A stretch of DNA of 64,000 nucleotides. Origin: Parvibaculum sp. GTDB lineage: Bacteria > Pseudomonadota > Alphaproteobacteria > Parvibaculales > Parvibaculaceae. The stretch covers positions 1-64,000 of the forward strand of contig JAUSLL010000044.1 of assembly GCA_030649335.1 (NCBI GenBank). The letters run 5' to 3'. The notes beneath the pieces were generated by a model. That model had not been told where the DNA came from. It worked only from the letters and a program-made list of their open reading frames with translations, and searched no databases. Within the stretch, counting starts at the first letter, position 1. Each line of letters starts with the position of its first letter. A program made the position numbers and the translations under genes. Of this stretch, positions 1 to 9,456 are shown in pieces.

Positions 1-1
1 G

Positions 2-193
2 ACGATCCAATGCTCCGGTGTTGGCACGGGTATCAAAGAAATTTCAACCTTCTTCGACTTGCCTCCTGTGCAGCGTTTCAATGTCAGTGGTGGTGAAGCC
101 TGCATGCATTATCTGGCACGCAAGGTTGAAGCGCGCGAGACTTTCGTCAAACCTGTCCAGCGTAAGTATCGCGACGTCGAAGCCTGGCGCTAA
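2..193 (+). CDS. 3' end of an uncharacterised CDS (5' truncated by window edge)
   Basis: Open frame 2 from the window edge (TIQCSGVGTGIKEISTFFDLPPVQRFNVSGGEACMHYLARKVEARETF...EAWR*) ending at TAA 191-193; convergent with the next gene. Confidence 0.5.
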   Translation, partial: TIQCSGVGTGIKEISTFFDLPPVQRFNVSGGEACMHYLARKVEARETFVKPVQRKYRDVEAWR

Positions 194-203
194 GCTTCAG
201 GCA

Positions 204-713
204 TCAGGCGACATCAAAAATCATATAGCGTGCTTCTTCCTCGTAGCTTGCGAGTTTTGCAGCGAGGGTGTCGTCGCCTGTGAAGACCGTGAAGCCTTGC
301 GCGGTCCAGAAGGCGCGTGAGTTGTTGACCGAGACGAGGCCGAGGCGTGTAAAGCCTGTGCGGCGCGCAACCGCCATCAGCTCCGGTACAAGCGAGCGGC
401 CAAAGCCGAGGCCGCGTGAGGCTTCGGTCAAGGCGATATCGTGAAGAAAGAGGCAATCGGCGGCCGCGTCGAGCGCGGGCAGGACGTGATTGAGCGGTGC
501 GGGACGGCCGATGAGTGACGGGTGCGAGATGGCATAGCCAATGGCGGTGCCGCTGGCGTCGGCGACAAAGCAGCCGGTCGGAAATAGTGCAAAACGGTTT
601 TCCATGACGGTGATGTCTTCGGGGAAATCAGGATGTACGATTTCCCCGATGGCATCGACGGTCGGAATGTCGGCGGCGGTCATGGTACGCCATTGTGTAG
701 AGTTGGTCGTCAT
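204..713 (-). CDS. GNAT family N-acetyltransferase
   Basis: 169-aa ORF; GNAT-like core (LHDIALTEASRGLGFGRSLVPELMAVARRTGFTRLGLVSVNNSRAFW). Confidence 0.85.
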   Translation of the reverse strand: MTTNSTQWRTMTAADIPTVDAIGEIVHPDFPEDITVMENRFALFPTGCFVADASGTAIGYAISHPSLIGRPAPLNHVLPALDAAADCLFLHDIALTEASRGLGFGRSLVPELMAVARRTGFTRLGLVSVNNSRAFWTAQGFTVFTGDDTLAAKLASYEEEARYMIFDVA

Positions 714-746
714 CGGAAGCGCCTTGAAGAAGCGGACGGCGGTGTT

Positions 747-1631
747 CTAATTGAGTTTCATTGCCGCGACCAGCTTCGGGACATTATTTTCAAACACGGC
801 GGGATAAGTCGGCGCAGGGCCGTCTGCGGGCGAGAGCGCATCTGAATAAAGTTCGCCGCCGACCTGTGCGTTTGTTTCGCGTGACAGCATGTCCATAAGA
901 CGCGGGTCGGACATGTTCTCGATGAAAAGCGCCTTGATATTTTCCTCTTTGATCTGGTCGATCAGGTGGCTCAGGCTTCCAGCACCGGGCTCGGCATCGG
1001 TGCTGAGACCGGCGGGAGCAAGAAACGTGACGCCATAGGCCGCGCCGAAATAACCGAAGGCATCATGGGTGGTGATGACTTTGCGTTTGGCGGCGGGGAT
1101 GGCGGCGATTTCTGCACGTGTCCATTGGTCGAGACGGTCGAGGCGCGCGAGAAGTGCTGCGGCATTGGCTTTGTATGTGGAGGCATCTTCGGGGTCGGCA
1201 GCGCTGAGGGCGGCTTCGATATTGCGTACATAGATTGCCCCATTGGCGAGATCCTGCCAGGCGTGGGGATCGGGGATGATTTCGCCGTCTTCATCCATGT
1301 CGAGTGGCGTGATGCCTTTGCTCGCCACGACAAGGGTCGCCTTGGTGCCCGAGGCTTTTACAAGTTTTTCCATCCAGCCTTCGAAGTGCAGACCGTTCAT
1401 CACGATGATGTCGGCGCTATGGAGCGCGCGGGCGTCAACTGGGGCGGGCTCGAATGTATGGGCGTCGCCGTCAGGGCCGACGAGAGTGGTGAGGGTGATT
1501 TTGTCGCCGCCGATTTCGCGGGTTATATCGCCGAGGATACTGAAACTCGCAATGACGTTGAGCGGCGCGGCGAAAGCGGGCGTGGCGGCCAGCGAAAGGC
1601 CAAGTACGAGCGTTGCAAGAAATGACTTCAT
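747..1631 (-). CDS. Metal (Zn/Mn) ABC transporter substrate-binding protein, ZnuA/AztC-like
   Basis: Signal peptide MKSFLATLVLGLSLAATPAFA; HTFEP, THDAFGYF, SBP_bac_9-like; start refined to ATG at 1631 from ORF 747..1811. Confidence 0.9.
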   Translation of the reverse strand: MKSFLATLVLGLSLAATPAFAAPLNVIASFSILGDITREIGGDKITLTTLVGPDGDAHTFEPAPVDARALHSADIIVMNGLHFEGWMEKLVKASGTKATLVVASKGITPLDMDEDGEIIPDPHAWQDLANGAIYVRNIEAALSAADPEDASTYKANAAALLARLDRLDQWTRAEIAAIPAAKRKVITTHDAFGYFGAAYGVTFLAPAGLSTDAEPGAGSLSHLIDQIKEENIKALFIENMSDPRLMDMLSRETNAQVGGELYSDALSPADGPAPTYPAVFENNVPKLVAAMKLN

Positions 1632-1644
1632 ATCATTGCCTCTT

Positions 1645-2523
1645 TCAGTGTTCGTGGAAATGGGCGCCGGGGAAGAACCGTGCGCGGATACTGCCGTGTC
1701 GTCCGAGGAGAATGGAAAGCAGATAGAAGGTGCCTGCCGTGAGGATGATGGCGGGGCCGGAAGGCAGGTCGAAATGATAGGAGATGAGAAGCCCCACCCA
1801 GCCCGATACAAAAGCCATGACGATGGAAAGTGCTGCGAGCGACCAGACTTCGGCGGCCCAGAAGCGAGCGGCGGCGGCTGGCAGCATCATCAGACCGACT
1901 GCCATCAATGTGCCGAGTGCCTGAAAGCCTGCGACGAGATTGAGGACGACGAGGATTAGAAAAATGACGTGATAGAGCGAGCCGCGTCCGGCAACGGCAC
2001 GGAGGAAGCCCGGATCAAAACACTCGGCGACCAGAGGACGATAGATCAGTGCGAGAGTGATAAGTGTCAGTGAGGCGATGGAGGCGACCAGCAGCAATGC
2101 CTGATTATCGACCGACAGGATGCTGCCGAAGAGGACATGCAGCAGATCGACGTTGGAGCCGCGCAGCGAGACGATGAGGACGCCGGCGGCAAGGCTGATG
2201 AGATAGAAACCTGCGAGGCTTGCATCTTCGCGCAAGTCTGTGATGCGGCTGATGAGGCCGGCAAGAAGGGCGACCGCGAGGCCGATAATGAGACCGCCCA
2301 GCGACATGGCCCAGAGCGAGAGACCGGCAATGAGAAAGCCGATGGCGGCACCCGGCAAAATGGCGTGGCTCATGGCGTCGCCCATGAGACTCATGCGACG
2401 CAGCACGAGAAACGTGCCGATGGGACCGGAGCCGAGTGCCAGAGCGAAACAGGCGACGAGCGCGCGGCGCATGAAACCATAATCTGCGAAGGGCGCGAAA
2501 AGATGGGTGTAGATATCCATCAC
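1645..2523 (-). CDS. Metal ABC transporter permease (ZnuB/ABC-3 family)
   Basis: Hydrophobic 292-aa ORF with ABC-3 motifs (MGDAMSHAILPGAAIGFLIAG); 4-bp overlap with ATPase gene. Confidence 0.92.
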   Translation of the reverse strand: MMDIYTHLFAPFADYGFMRRALVACFALALGSGPIGTFLVLRRMSLMGDAMSHAILPGAAIGFLIAGLSLWAMSLGGLIIGLAVALLAGLISRITDLREDASLAGFYLISLAAGVLIVSLRGSNVDLLHVLFGSILSVDNQALLLVASIASLTLITLALIYRPLVAECFDPGFLRAVAGRGSLYHVIFLILVVLNLVAGFQALGTLMAVGLMMLPAAAARFWAAEVWSLAALSIVMAFVSGWVGLLISYHFDLPSGPAIILTAGTFYLLSILLGRHGSIRARFFPGAHFHEH

Positions 2524-3275
2524 GCGGCGCTTTCGTGCTTATGAGGTTTCAACAGGTGGGCCCATGCGTCGGCGAGCGCGCGAGCGCGGCGCAAATTGGC
2601 GTCAGTGAGAACTTCGGCCGTCGCACCCCAGCCGACAAGTTCGCGTGCCATGAGCAGTGTCGTCGGGAAGTGGCGTTTTACTTCGTCCATGTCGTGCAGC
2701 ACGGCGATGACGGTGCGCCCCTGCGCGTGCCAGAAGGCGATGATCTCCATGAGATCGGCTGTTGTGCGCTCGTCGATGGCGGCGAAGGGTTCGTCCAGCA
2801 GAATGACGGCGGCGTTTTGTACGAGCAGGCGGGCAAAGAGCACACGCTGGAATTGGCCGGTTGAGAGTTTGGCGATCGGGTGCTGGCCGAAACCGGTGAG
2901 GCCGACTTTTTCAAGCGCGGCATCAACTTCCTTCCAGCGCGGGCCGGTGACCGCGCGCCAGATGCCAACATGCCGCCAGTGGCCAAGTGCGATGGTGTCG
3001 GCGACAGTAATTGGAAAGCTGCGGTCTATTTCGGCTTGCTGGGGGAGATAGGCGATATCGCTGCGCTTGACGCCGGAGAGCGTGATGCGGCCTTCGCTGG
3101 GGCGGAGCAGGCCGACGATGGATTTGAGAAGTGTGGATTTGCCCGCGCCGTTGGGCCCGACAATGGCCGTGAGGCTGCCGCGCGCGAAGCTGCCGCCGAG
3201 GTGATGGACGGCGGGCTGCCGGTCATAGGCGATGGTGAGATCGCTGAGGGTGAGGACGGGGGCGGTGTCGCTCAT
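2520..3275 (-). CDS. Metal ABC transporter ATP-binding protein (ZnuC-like)
   Basis: Walker A GPNGAGKST, signature LSTGQFQR, Walker B VILLDEPF; start refined to MSDTAPV at 3275. Confidence 0.92.
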   Translation of the reverse strand: MSDTAPVLTLSDLTIAYDRQPAVHHLGGSFARGSLTAIVGPNGAGKSTLLKSIVGLLRPSEGRITLSGVKRSDIAYLPQQAEIDRSFPITVADTIALGHWRHVGIWRAVTGPRWKEVDAALEKVGLTGFGQHPIAKLSTGQFQRVLFARLLVQNAAVILLDEPFAAIDERTTADLMEIIAFWHAQGRTVIAVLHDMDEVKRHFPTTLLMARELVGWGATAEVLTDANLRRARALADAWAHLLKPHKHESAA

Positions 3276-3409
3276 GCCATAGCCCAGATGACGGCGAGCC
3301 AGAGAAGAGCGAGGCAAAGGGCGGCGACAACCAGTCTGAAGCCAGCGTTTGCCCCCATGAAGGAGGGACGCGAGGCGGGCGTTGGCGGGATATCGTGGGT
3401 GTGGGGCAT
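3272..3409 (-). CDS. Small (45-aa) single-TM protein, first ORF of the metal ABC operon
   Basis: MPHTHDIPPTPASRPSFMGANAGFRLVVAALCLALLWLAVIWAMA; ATGA overlap with the ATPase start; directly downstream of a Zur-like palindrome. Confidence 0.5.
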   Translation of the reverse strand: MPHTHDIPPTPASRPSFMGANAGFRLVVAALCLALLWLAVIWAMA

Positions 3410-3433
3410 GACAGGTTCGGGCGTTTTGGGTGT

Positions 3434-3453
3434 AATGTAATAATATAACAATT
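3434..3453 (-). promoter_or_regulatory. Zur-like operator
   Basis: On the + strand AATGTAATAATATAACAATT; core TGTAATA-A-TATAACA (3436-3450), 7-1-7 palindrome with one mismatched pair, ~27 nt upstream of the 45-aa ORF. Confidence 0.6.
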
Positions 3454-3574
3454 CGAGGGGACCATAGGGCGGAATTCCGAGGCTGGCAAGCGGCGTGAAG
3501 GGGGAGTGGAGTTTTTTTCTATAAACTCGCCTTGGCCCGATCAAGCCAGGGCAGGACGGTTCTAGGGGGGAGCC

Positions 3575-5677
3575 TCAGCGCCCTTCGCGGCGCCAGGCGA
3601 GAGCCAGTGCGCCGAGGATCAGAAGGAGCGCCAGCGGACCGACGAGGAGGGGCATCTGGCGAACGGCGCGGACGAAATATTGATCATTGTGCTGAAGGCC
3701 GAGCCAGTCGCTGCCTGCAGCATCCTTGCCCGGACGGATGGAGCGCAGGGCCGGTGTGTCGCGTCCGTTGCTGCCAACCCAATAGAGGCCGCCACCTGTG
3801 CCGGATGTTACGGGCGCAAGATGCGCTTCGGTTGCGCGCACGTCGGCGAATTCGCGTGGGTTCAAAGGACCGGCGGCGGCGACGGCGGTGAGGTCGCCTT
3901 GTGTTACGCGGTAGAGGCCGAGTTCGAGGGCAGGCATATCACCTTCAAAACGACCAGGTGCGGTTTCGCTGAGTTTGAGCGTCGAGACTTTGCCCGACGG
4001 TGATGTGACTTCCGCGTCGTCCACCGTGTCCGCCATGCTGCGGCGCTTCACGCTGAGGGTTGAGCCTGTGATGGTAGCGCTGAGGTTTTCTTCTTCGAGG
4101 TCGGGTTCCTTCATCAGCCAATGCGCGACGCGGCGCAGCAGTTCTGATTGCGGGCCGCCGCCTTCATAGCCGCGTGACCAGAGCCAGAATTGGTCCGACA
4201 TGAGCTGCGCAACGCGACCCTTGCCTGCGTGATCAAGCACAAGCAGTGGCTTGTGGTTCGGTGCTTCCATCAAAATCTCGCCGCGCGCGACATTTGTGTC
4301 GATGACACGGAACCACGAACCCCATTGCGGCACAGGCTTGGCGTCGCCTTGCAGATTGGCGGTGACGGGATGCTTGTGGCCCGTGTCTGTCACCTGCGGT
4401 CGATACGTGCCGATGGTGACATCGCCTGTGGGTTCGGCAGGCAGGATCGAGGCGAGAGGTGTGCGATAGAGCGAATAGGGCGAGGCGAAAGCGGGACCGG
4501 CGGCGTCCAGCACTGCGCCACCGTCTTCAACGAATTGCGCGACATTGGCGAGATAGGCGAGCGGCAGCACGTTTTGCCGCTTGTAGCGGTCAAAAATAAT
4601 GAGATCGAATTCGTCGAGCTTGTCGACGAAGAGTTCGCGCGTCGGAAAGGCGATGAGGGAGAGTTCTTCGACGGGCGTGCCGTCTTCCTTTTCCGGCGGG
4701 CGCAAAATCGTAAAGTGCACAAGATCGACCGATGGATCGGCGCGCAGCAGATTGCGCCATGTGCGCTCACCCGGATGCGGCTCGCCCGAAATGAGCAACA
4801 CGCGCAGGCGGTCGTGAATGCCGTTGGCGATAATGACGGCACGGTTGTTTGCGAGTGTCAGTTCATCTGGTCCGGGCGTGACATCGATCTCGACAATATT
4901 GATGCCGCCGTGTTCGAGCGACAGGGTGATGGGCGTGACCTCCCCGATGGGGACCGAGGTCTTCATCACCTGTTTGCCGTCGATAGAGATGGTGACATCG
5001 GCGGTTGAGGCTGCATTGCCGCCGCTGCTTGTGTCATCGACACGCAAGGCGAGTTTGACTGGTTTGCCGACAATGCCGAAGCGCGGGGCCTCCAGCACTG
5101 TGAGGCGGCGGTCGCTTTCGTTTTTTGTGCCGACGATAATGCCATGCACGGGCGCGTCGAAACCGAGCGTGGCCAGGGAGCGCGGCACGTCATGCACCTG
5201 ACCATCGGTGATGAGCATAACACCGGCGACGCGCTCGCGCGGCACATCAGCGAGCGCCGTTTCGAGTGCGGAGAAGGCCATTGTGCCTTCGCCCTGATCC
5301 TGCTGACCGTCCGGCGCGCCGGTGATGGTGACAATTCGGGTTTCGATGCCGCTCAATGATTCGAGTTCGGTTTCGAGACGGGTGAGGGTCGCGGCGGCGT
5401 CGGCAGCACGGGTGCCGATGTCCATGCTCTGACTTTTGTCGATGAGGATGACAGCGACATCCTTCACGGGGTCGCGATCTTCCTGACGCATGGTCGGGTT
5501 GAGGACGGCCGTGAGCGTGATGACGAGGGCGGCGGCCCGCCAGAAGGCGCCGCGCGCCCCGCGCCAGGCTGAATAGGTGACGACAGCGGCGCCAAGCAGC
5601 GCAAATAAAACAATGAGGTTCAGGGGCAAGGAGGGATCAAAAACAATGTCCCAGCCGCTTGTATTTTCCATCGTCAA
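3575..5677 (-). CDS. VWA/glutamine amidotransferase-like membrane protein
   Basis: 700 aa; N-terminal TMs, VWA-like VAVILIDKSQSMD, C-terminal TM; 4-bp overlap with the upstream DUF4159 gene. Confidence 0.75.
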   Translation of the reverse strand: MTMENTSGWDIVFDPSLPLNLIVLFALLGAAVVTYSAWRGARGAFWRAAALVITLTAVLNPTMRQEDRDPVKDVAVILIDKSQSMDIGTRAADAAATLTRLETELESLSGIETRIVTITGAPDGQQDQGEGTMAFSALETALADVPRERVAGVMLITDGQVHDVPRSLATLGFDAPVHGIIVGTKNESDRRLTVLEAPRFGIVGKPVKLALRVDDTSSGGNAASTADVTISIDGKQVMKTSVPIGEVTPITLSLEHGGINIVEIDVTPGPDELTLANNRAVIIANGIHDRLRVLLISGEPHPGERTWRNLLRADPSVDLVHFTILRPPEKEDGTPVEELSLIAFPTRELFVDKLDEFDLIIFDRYKRQNVLPLAYLANVAQFVEDGGAVLDAAGPAFASPYSLYRTPLASILPAEPTGDVTIGTYRPQVTDTGHKHPVTANLQGDAKPVPQWGSWFRVIDTNVARGEILMEAPNHKPLLVLDHAGKGRVAQLMSDQFWLWSRGYEGGGPQSELLRRVAHWLMKEPDLEEENLSATITGSTLSVKRRSMADTVDDAEVTSPSGKVSTLKLSETAPGRFEGDMPALELGLYRVTQGDLTAVAAAGPLNPREFADVRATEAHLAPVTSGTGGGLYWVGSNGRDTPALRSIRPGKDAAGSDWLGLQHNDQYFVRAVRQMPLLVGPLALLLILGALALAWRREGR

Positions 5678-8493
5678 TTCCCCAATCGTTCAAGAAGCGC
5701 GGGGATGTGGACCTGATCGGATTTGTAATTGCCGGTCAGTGTGTACATGACGAGATTGACACCGAAGCGCAGCGCCATTTCGCGCTGGGCCTCGCCGCCG
5801 GGTTCGCAAGGGAACATGGGGCGGCCCGATGCGTCACGCGCCCATGCGGCGGCGTAGTCATTCGAGCCGATCAGGATGCGTGACACGCCATCGTTTGAAC
5901 GGCCGCCGGGTTCTGTCGTGGTGTTGCCGGAGTTTTCCACCCAGAGCGCGCCGCCGCCCCAGCGTCCGGGAAAGCTTTGCAGCAGATAGAACGATTTGGT
6001 GAGCACATGGGTTGATGGCACAGGCGTAAGCGCGGGCAGGTCGAGTTTACCGATGAGGCGGCGCAGGGTTTCGGTGCCGGAGCCGGTGATGCCCGAAATG
6101 TTGCGGTCCTGATCGCGGGTATCAAAGAGGATCGTGCCGCCGTGTTCCATATAGGCGTTGATACGGGCCAATGTTTCGGGCGTGAGGTCTTCCTGACCTG
6201 ATGTCATGGGCCAATAGAGCAGCGGGAAGAAGGTGAGTTCGTCGCGTGCCACATCGACACCCATCGGGTCGGCGGCATCAAAGGAGGTGCGGTCGCGCAA
6301 GACGGCGGTGAGGCCTTCCAGTCCGGCGCGGCTCACATTGTCGGTGGCGGTGTCGCCGGTCAGGACATAGGCGATGCGCGTGTCATTGGCGGCGGTGATG
6401 GCGAATTTCTCGATGTCATTTGCAGCGCGGGCCTGAGGGCTTTGGCTGAGTATGGTTGTGCCGATGATGAGCGCGACAGCGGGCAGGGTGCGGAAACCAC
6501 GGCGGCGGCGGATGGGTGTCGTGTCGAAAAGGCCGGTGACATAGAGGGCGGCGATGCCATCGGCGATGATGAGAACGAGCGCCAGCGCAAGGAGCGGTGG
6601 ACGAAGTTTTGTTTCCGTCGTTTCGGCGTAGACGTGACGCGTGCGCACATTGTCGAGACCGCCAAGCGGTGCAAGCTCGAGGCCGGGGCGGATGAGGTTT
6701 AACGCACGCGGGCTGTCGGCGGGACCGTAGAGGCCCGGGGGGTGGCGCGGGCTGACGCGGGTTTCGTCAAACTTGGTCGAGGACACAGGCGTTGCAGATG
6801 CAGGCGGGCTGCGCAATCGTCCGTATCCGTCTAATGTGCGGGCGGGCGACAGGGTGATGTCTTCGCCGCCTGCGGCTTTGGTGAGGGCGACGCCTTGCGA
6901 AATGGCGATGATGCGGCGAAGCATATCGACATAGAGACCCGAGAGCGGGAGGCTCGACCAATCGCTGTTGGCCGTTACATGAAAGAGGACGATGGTGCCT
7001 TTGTCGCGGGCGACGGCGGTGACGAGCGGTGTGCCATCCTGAAGGCGCGCCCATGTGTGGCTGCCGAGACCGAGCGTCGGTTCGGCGAGGACCTGACGCG
7101 TGACGGTGACATCGTTTGGCACATCAAGCCCGCTGAAGGGACTGTCAGCATCAAAAGGAGCGAGGTGTTGCGGGTTGGTCCATGACAAGGCTCCGCCGAG
7201 TTCGCGGCCACCCATGCGCAGAGGCACGGGCATTAGCTGGTCAGACGCCAGCACCTGTCCCTGCGCTGCGAGTTTGGGACCGGCAAAGCGGATAAGTACG
7301 CCGCCCTTTTCAACCCAAGCCAACAGCGCGATCTGATCGGGGACGGTGAGATTGCCGATATCGGACAAGATCAGCACGGATAAGGAGCGAGAGATGAGAT
7401 CGGCGATTTCGGAACGGCCGCTCTGATCGCTCTTGCTCAATTCGATCGCTGCATAAGGACCGATGGCGCGTTGCAGATAATATAGGTCCGATAGCAGCGG
7501 CTGGCCTTCCTCTATGGGTGCACCCGAGACGAGGCCCACCGTCCGCCGCCGCCAGCGTTCGTCGAGGAGGCTTACGGAACCTGCCGAGGTTTCTCCCGCA
7601 ATGTCGATGCGGGCGACTTTGTTGCGCAGGTCGAGCGGCAGGTCGATGTGGGTGCTTGTTTGTGCTTCGCCGCTTGAAAAGGCGAAGGGCGCGCTGCCGA
7701 GAACACCGCCTTGCGCGTTGGTCGCCTGAAGTGTGCCTGTGATGGCTGCGTCCGGCGCGCGGATGATGGTGGTGACGAAGCCGTCGCCTTCGACGGCGGG
7801 CGGCATCAGGGCGAGCGCACGGGCGCCAGCTTTCGGTTCAACGATTTCGAGACCGGCGTCGGCGGCGATTTTGGCAAGGCCCGCAGCGAAGTCATTGGCA
7901 GTGCCGTAGTCGATGCCATCGCTGAGCCAGATAATCTGAGTGCCTTTGCGCAGTTGCGGTTCAGCGGTGAGGCGCGCGAGAAGAGCGAGGCGGTCTGGTG
8001 CGAGCGGTGCTGGCTCAAGCGCACGGGCGAGTGCGGCGGCGTCATCTGCTGCTGCGAAGTCGAGTGCGGGCGGCGTGGCGGCTGGTGCCGTACCGATCAG
8101 GAGGACGGGGCGGTCATCGCGTTTGGCGCTGGCGATGAGTGCGTCCATCGCATTGCTGCGGTCGTGCCAATGGGTTGCTGCCGCCCAACCATTGTCGGCG
8201 ACGATGAGCAGCGGGCCTTTACCGGCGATGGTGGGCGCGGGGTTCCACAAGGGATCTGCCAGCGCGACGACGATGAAAGCGGCGAGCACGAGACGCAGGA
8301 GCAAAAGCCACAGCGGCGTATTGGCTGGTGTTTCTTCGTCGCGGTCGAGGCCGACGAGAAGACGGATTGCGGGAAAGCGCACGCGCTTTGGCAGCGGGGG
8401 GCTGATGCGCAACAGCCACCAGATGGCGGGCAGGGCAGCAAGGCCGAGCAGCGTCCAGGGTGTGGCGAAGGCAAGAGCGCCGAGAGACAACAT
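5674..8493 (-). CDS. DUF4159 domain-containing protein with BatA N-terminal domain
   Basis: 939 aa; BatA-like N-terminus (FATPWTLLGLAALPAIWWLLRISPPLPKRVRFPAIRLL); DUF4159-like C-terminus (ARDELTFFPLLYWPMT...GGTILFDTRD). Confidence 0.85.
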   Translation of the reverse strand: MLSLGALAFATPWTLLGLAALPAIWWLLRISPPLPKRVRFPAIRLLVGLDRDEETPANTPLWLLLLRLVLAAFIVVALADPLWNPAPTIAGKGPLLIVADNGWAAATHWHDRSNAMDALIASAKRDDRPVLLIGTAPAATPPALDFAAADDAAALARALEPAPLAPDRLALLARLTAEPQLRKGTQIIWLSDGIDYGTANDFAAGLAKIAADAGLEIVEPKAGARALALMPPAVEGDGFVTTIIRAPDAAITGTLQATNAQGGVLGSAPFAFSSGEAQTSTHIDLPLDLRNKVARIDIAGETSAGSVSLLDERWRRRTVGLVSGAPIEEGQPLLSDLYYLQRAIGPYAAIELSKSDQSGRSEIADLISRSLSVLILSDIGNLTVPDQIALLAWVEKGGVLIRFAGPKLAAQGQVLASDQLMPVPLRMGGRELGGALSWTNPQHLAPFDADSPFSGLDVPNDVTVTRQVLAEPTLGLGSHTWARLQDGTPLVTAVARDKGTIVLFHVTANSDWSSLPLSGLYVDMLRRIIAISQGVALTKAAGGEDITLSPARTLDGYGRLRSPPASATPVSSTKFDETRVSPRHPPGLYGPADSPRALNLIRPGLELAPLGGLDNVRTRHVYAETTETKLRPPLLALALVLIIADGIAALYVTGLFDTTPIRRRRGFRTLPAVALIIGTTILSQSPQARAANDIEKFAITAANDTRIAYVLTGDTATDNVSRAGLEGLTAVLRDRTSFDAADPMGVDVARDELTFFPLLYWPMTSGQEDLTPETLARINAYMEHGGTILFDTRDQDRNISGITGSGTETLRRLIGKLDLPALTPVPSTHVLTKSFYLLQSFPGRWGGGALWVENSGNTTTEPGGRSNDGVSRILIGSNDYAAAWARDASGRPMFPCEPGGEAQREMALRFGVNLVMYTLTGNYKSDQVHIPALLERLGN

Positions 8494-8496
8494 GGC

Positions 8497-9444
8497 TCAG
8501 CTTCCCCGGCGCGGCGGGCGGCGCGCGTCGATGTTGCCAGATAAGGCACCATAGAGCGCCAGCAGCGCGGTGTGTGGTGCGCGGTCTGTACGATGCGTGG
8601 CGAAGGTGAAGTTGATGCGCAAGGCGGCTTCGCGCAACCGGTCCTGATGCAGCGCGAGGCGCGCGTGATAGGCACTGCGCAGACGTTCGGCGCGTCCGAT
8701 CATCAGACGTAGATCATCCTCAATGCCGACAAATTCGGTGCGGCCCGTGAAGGGCAGGTCTTCTTCGGCGGGGTCAAGCACCTGAATGAGGTGGCCGCGA
8801 ATGCCGTCGGCCGCGTAGCCTTTGATGCGGGCGATGGTGTCTTCCGGCGGCGACAGAAAATCGCTGATGAGGACGACTTGTGCATAGCGTGGCAGGGGCA
8901 CGGGCGGCGGCAGGCTTTCGCGCAGCTGCGCCATTGTGGCTTCGTCGGGTTCGTCGATCAGTGTGTGCGCGATGCGGCGGTAGGCGCTACGGCCACCGCT
9001 TGGCAATGTGCCTGTGCCGAGCACCGCCACGCTTTCGCCCGCCTGCACCAGCAGGGAGGCGAGCGCCAGCGTGAGTACGGTTGCACGGTCTTTCTTGGTC
9101 GGGAGTGTGCCATCGGAGGCGTAATCCATCGAAGCGGAAGCATCGCGCCAGAGCCAGACGCTTTCAGCGGCTTCGACTTCTGTTTCGCGCACGAACAGAT
9201 GACGCGAGCGGGCGGAGTGTCGCCAGTCAACTGACGATGCGGTGTCGCCTTCGCGGAAGCGGCGGAACTGCCAGAAGCTTTCGCCAGAGCCTGTGCGGCG
9301 GCGGCCATGTGCGCCTTGCGCCACCGTGTTGGCGATGCGTTCGGCTTCGGTGACGAGCGGCGGCAGAGCTTCGGCCAGCGTGTCGGCTTGGACGCGCAGG
9401 TTGGTTGCCGCTGAACTGGTGCCCGTCGAAAAGGGAAGCCGCAT
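8497..9444 (-). CDS. DUF58 domain-containing protein
   Basis: 315 aa; GRRRTGSGESFWQFRRFREGDTASSVDWRHSARSRHLFVRETE is typical of DUF58. Confidence 0.9.
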   Translation of the reverse strand: MRLPFSTGTSSAATNLRVQADTLAEALPPLVTEAERIANTVAQGAHGRRRTGSGESFWQFRRFREGDTASSVDWRHSARSRHLFVRETEVEAAESVWLWRDASASMDYASDGTLPTKKDRATVLTLALASLLVQAGESVAVLGTGTLPSGGRSAYRRIAHTLIDEPDEATMAQLRESLPPPVPLPRYAQVVLISDFLSPPEDTIARIKGYAADGIRGHLIQVLDPAEEDLPFTGRTEFVGIEDDLRLMIGRAERLRSAYHARLALHQDRLREAALRINFTFATHRTDRAPHTALLALYGALSGNIDARRPPRRGS

Positions 9445-9456
9445 GAGCTTGTACGA

